Shown here: piece by piece, positions 6,302-8,455 of the stretch
How positions within the stretch are numbered: the first letter of the stretch is position 1
Layout of the letters: each line of letters opens with the position of its first letter
Made by a program: the position numbers and the translations under genes
Notes under the pieces: model-generated
Told to the model about the DNA's origin: nothing
The model's database searches: none
Seen by the model: only the letters and a program-made list of their open reading frames with translations
Origin: Flavobacteriaceae bacterium
GTDB lineage: Bacteria > Bacteroidota > Bacteroidia > Flavobacteriales > Flavobacteriaceae
NCBI GenBank assembly: GCA_013001365.1
Contig: JABDMQ010000018.1
Span: 1 to 8,455, forward strand
DNA: 8,455 bases
Direction: 5' to 3'

Positions 6302-6808
6302 TTGAAAAATTCGTTATTCTTAGTACTTCTAGGAATGATACTGAGTTCTTGTGGCTCGGTAAACCAAATGGTGTCTCAAAATCCTCTTGAGAACTATCCA
6401 GACCCTTACATCGTTGTCCCGTATTCCACAGAGCAAGATAGTGTACAATCTGAAGTGTATATGATTAGGCATAGACCACCTAGGTCTGCATGGGATTCAC
6501 AGGCAATGGCATATACTCAATTCGGAAAGTGGAATAAAACTTACACAGGCATATACCATAAAGCCATACCCCAAATGGTTTGGTTTAATGTCAAGTTAGA
6601 CCCTCAAAGTAATGCTACATATACAATCATAGCCTCCGGAACTGAAACAATGGAAGCCTATTTTTGCACCTTAATGATTTTCGATTCCAAAGATATGGAC
6701 TGTCTTAATCCTGATCACCCTAAGCGAGACCTTGTGATTCGTTGGGCCAATGAAAAAATGAATGATACTATAGAACTCGATGCCTTCTTGAAAACTTACA
6801 GGAACTAA
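6302..6808 (+). CDS. Small lipoprotein of unknown function, TTG start
   Basis: I do not recognise this 168-residue protein. The first 17 residues, MKNSLFLVLLGMILSSC, form a textbook lipoprotein signal: Lys at position 2, a leucine-rich core and the lipobox LSSC, with Cys17 as the predicted lipidated residue. That anchors the start at the TTG codon 6302; the only nearby ATG (codon 12) would destroy the signal. The mature part is soluble, with a Pro/Tyr-rich stretch (YPDPYIVVPY), an aromatic middle (QFGKWNKTYTGIYHKAIPQMVWFNVKLD) that looks beta-rich, and an acidic C-terminal part with two further cysteines (FCTLMIFDSKDMDC) able to form a disulphide. No catalytic motif is evident. It begins 5 bases after the metK stop, so it is probably co-transcribed and translationally coupled. 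Nothing in the sequence links it to SAM metabolism. Expected location is the periplasmic face of the inner or outer membrane. Confidence 0.8.
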   Translation: MKNSLFLVLLGMILSSCGSVNQMVSQNPLENYPDPYIVVPYSTEQDSVQSEVYMIRHRPPRSAWDSQAMAYTQFGKWNKTYTGIYHKAIPQMVWFNVKLDPQSNATYTIIASGTETMEAYFCTLMIFDSKDMDCLNPDHPKRDLVIRWANEKMNDTIELDAFLKTYRN

Positions 6809-6811
6809 AAT

Positions 6812-8368
6812 TTAGTCCAAACCACCTCTTCTGGTTGGTGACCTCTTTGTTGGCCAAGTTCGTTGTTTCCCAGTTCTTGGATGGATAGGCAATACCCTTT
6901 GTTCCCTAGAGGTTCTCTCTGGATCCTCTGAAGCCATATACGTCAGGATTGCCGTCAAGATAGCATTGCTTCTTACATCGTCGAATACGATCTTGTCGTA
7001 AGTATCGCGATTGGTATGCCAGGTATAATTCCAATAATCCCAACTCAAGGACGATAAGCTAAACGCAGGAGCTCCAGCAGCCAAGAAGGACGCATAATCA
7101 GATCCGCCACCACCAGGTATACCAGGGAATTCAGTTTCTATATGCTGAGTGATGTCTTTGGGAACGGCTTCTAACCATCGTGTTAAATACGCGTAGGAAT
7201 GGAGGAATCCACCTCCAGACAATCTAACCACTCTCCCTGTTCCGTTGTCTTGATTGAACAAGGCCTGCACATTATCTACGATATCTGGATTATCCTCTAC
7301 AAAAGCTCGAGAGCCATTCAATCCTTGTTCTTCACTTCCCCAGAGCCCAACCAAGATGGTACGCTTTGGATTGGGATACATTTTCTTCAATATCCGTGCA
7401 GCTTCCATCATGACAATGGTTCCTGTACCATTATCAGTGGCACCTGTAGCACCATCCCAAGAATCAAAATGAGCCGATAGAACAATATACTCATTAGGCA
7501 ATTCTGTACCTTTGATCTCGGCAATGGTATTGAAAGTTGGAACGACTCCTAATTCCTTGGATTCTGCAACCACCTTTATTTCAGGTTTGTTTCCATATTC
7601 TGCCAATCTGTATAACATGGTATAGTCTTCTAACTCCAGATCGACTGTTGGAATCTTTTTTGTCCTGGCACTGAAAATCTTATTGACACCAAATCCTCGA
7701 GACCAACGGCTTTGTACAATTCCTGCTGCTCCTGCTGCTTCTAATGCTGGAATGAGGCTACGACTATTGTATCCAGAATTATTCATGTTTGCACGCCAAG
7801 CACTTGATTGCACCTCCCGCTCATCTTTCATTTTCTTGAGGGATTCCTCAGTAGCATATTCTTCCCAATTATAATCAGGTCGCCCTGTCGGTTGCTTCAT
7901 GGAAACCAAAACAAATTTCCCTTTGACATTTGGAAGCCATTTTGCAAAGGCCAATGAATCTTCTATTTTATTCGGCAGGGCCATGACCTCGGCAGTAATC
8001 CCTTTCGGTCCAGTACTCGGATTCCAAGCAAGTTGCATGCCGTCAAGAGTCTGTATTCGTGGTGAAACCATATCGATATGCGTAATACCACGCTCCCATC
8101 CGCGCCATTCACCCCATTTTTCATTACGTGCAGAAATACCCCAATCGGCATATTTGGCAACAGCCCAATCGTGAGCATTCTTCATTTGTGGTGTCCCAAC
8201 AAGCCTAGGACCTACAACATCCAAGAGTTCATGAGCCAGGTGCTCCAACTGCGAATTCTCGGTGGCCTCTTTAATGATATTCTCAATAACTGGATTTTCG
8301 TCTTGGGCATAAGTGAAACTCGTGCCGAGCAAGATCAAGGCACAAAGGATTTTAAATGTACGTGTCAT
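6812..8368 (-). CDS. Secreted M28-family metallopeptidase with PA-type insert
   Basis: A di-zinc aminopeptidase-like enzyme of family M28, closest in layout to carboxypeptidase Q-type members. With ATG at 8368 the protein has 518 residues and opens with a clean signal peptide (MTRTFKILCALILLGTSFTYA, cleavage near Ala21-Gln22). An in-frame ATG at 8410 would add 14 polar residues ahead of it and is rejected. Residues about 145-255 look like a protease-associated (PA) insert, including GKFVLVSM and EAAGAAGIVQSR. The catalytic part follows: AHFDSWDGATGATDNGTG (299-316) gives His300, Asp302 and Asp312; WGSEEQG (343-349) gives Glu346 (base) and Glu347 (zinc); Asp374 in FNQDNGTG and His451 in WHTNRDTYD complete the metal set. 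The GGGGSDYASF loop (419-428) is also typical. The protein ends in an Arg/Lys/Pro-rich tail (about 484-518). Neither a T9SS sorting domain nor a lipobox is visible, so a periplasmic location is likely. The natural substrate is unknown, probably peptide N- or C-termini. Confidence 0.93.
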   Translation of the reverse strand: MTRTFKILCALILLGTSFTYAQDENPVIENIIKEATENSQLEHLAHELLDVVGPRLVGTPQMKNAHDWAVAKYADWGISARNEKWGEWRGWERGITHIDMVSPRIQTLDGMQLAWNPSTGPKGITAEVMALPNKIEDSLAFAKWLPNVKGKFVLVSMKQPTGRPDYNWEEYATEESLKKMKDEREVQSSAWRANMNNSGYNSRSLIPALEAAGAAGIVQSRWSRGFGVNKIFSARTKKIPTVDLELEDYTMLYRLAEYGNKPEIKVVAESKELGVVPTFNTIAEIKGTELPNEYIVLSAHFDSWDGATGATDNGTGTIVMMEAARILKKMYPNPKRTILVGLWGSEEQGLNGSRAFVEDNPDIVDNVQALFNQDNGTGRVVRLSGGGFLHSYAYLTRWLEAVPKDITQHIETEFPGIPGGGGSDYASFLAAGAPAFSLSSLSWDYWNYTWHTNRDTYDKIVFDDVRSNAILTAILTYMASEDPERTSREQRVLPIHPRTGKQRTWPTKRSPTRRGGLD

Positions 8369-8430
8369 TGTTTGATAATTTGATTTTCTTATCTGAAAAG
8401 ACTTCAGCAAAGATTGATTAGTTGATTGGT

Positions 8431-8448
8431 CTAATTTACGATAATTAG
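8431..8448. repeat. Inverted repeat upstream of the M28 peptidase gene
   Basis: CTAATT (8431-8436) and AATTAG (8443-8448) form a perfect 6-base inverted repeat around a 6-base spacer, about 63 bases upstream of the chosen peptidase start. The arrangement could be an operator for a dimeric regulator, but in A/T-rich DNA it could also be chance. The best -7-like element for this gene is AATCTTTG on the minus strand just downstream of it (7 of 8 to TAnnTTTG), without a good -33. Confidence 0.25.
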
Positions 8449-8455
8449 TTTCAAA

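Noticed and set aside
8369..8410. Longer start for the M28 peptidase at ATG 8410.
   Set aside because: It would put 14 polar residues in front of a well-formed signal peptide, so ATG 8368 fits much better.
1..8455. Mobile element, phage, CRISPR, toxin-antitoxin or defence genes.
   Set aside because: No transposase, integrase, terminal inverted repeats, spaced direct repeats or toxin-like small gene pairs are visible; the genes are housekeeping or transport functions with intact frames.

Overview
The window looks like chromosomal DNA from a member of the Bacteroidota, most likely a marine or environmental Flavobacteriaceae. Four things point there: AT-rich intergenic DNA, starts preceded by A/T-rich leaders rather than clear Shine-Dalgarno sequences, a good match to the Bacteroidota promoter (TTTG, 18 bases, TAnnTTTG) ahead of metK, and the protein sequences themselves (a divergent PEP carboxylase with an FFDGRGGPPARGGG loop, and an outer-membrane porin beside glnK-amt). 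I cannot name a genus from sequence alone.

Layout. Positions 1-2086 (+) are a nitrogen-uptake cluster: the 3' end of an outer-membrane beta-barrel gene, a P-II signal protein (GlnK/GlnB family) and an Amt ammonium channel. The cluster ends at a symmetric hairpin (2109-2140) shared with the convergent ppc gene (2164-4743, -). ppc encodes phosphoenolpyruvate carboxylase and is divergent from metK (5037-6296, +), the S-adenosylmethionine synthetase. The 293-base ppc-metK gap carries a metK promoter and a leader that strongly resembles a SAM-II riboswitch. Just after metK lies a small lipoprotein gene with a TTG start (6302-6808, +). It converges, with 3 bases between stop codons, on a secreted M28 metallopeptidase (6812-8368, -).

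How the genes fit together. Porin, P-II and Amt make a coherent set: outer-membrane passage, inner-membrane ammonium conduction, and a 2-oxoglutarate/ATP-sensing regulator that can close the channel. PEP carboxylase refills oxaloacetate and so supplies carbon skeletons for assimilating ammonium, but it is on the other strand and its proximity may be incidental. MetK makes SAM and appears to be repressed by SAM through its own leader. The lipoprotein has no recognisable function. The peptidase probably recycles peptides in the periplasm or outside the cell.

No mobile element, CRISPR array, tRNA, rRNA, phage gene or defence cassette is visible. This is mostly ordinary core genome. The most rewarding parts are the metK leader (aptamer, promoter and a downstream strand complementary to the aptamer), the divergent P-II T-loop, the His-to-Asp change in the PEP carboxylase catalytic loop, and the unidentified lipoprotein.
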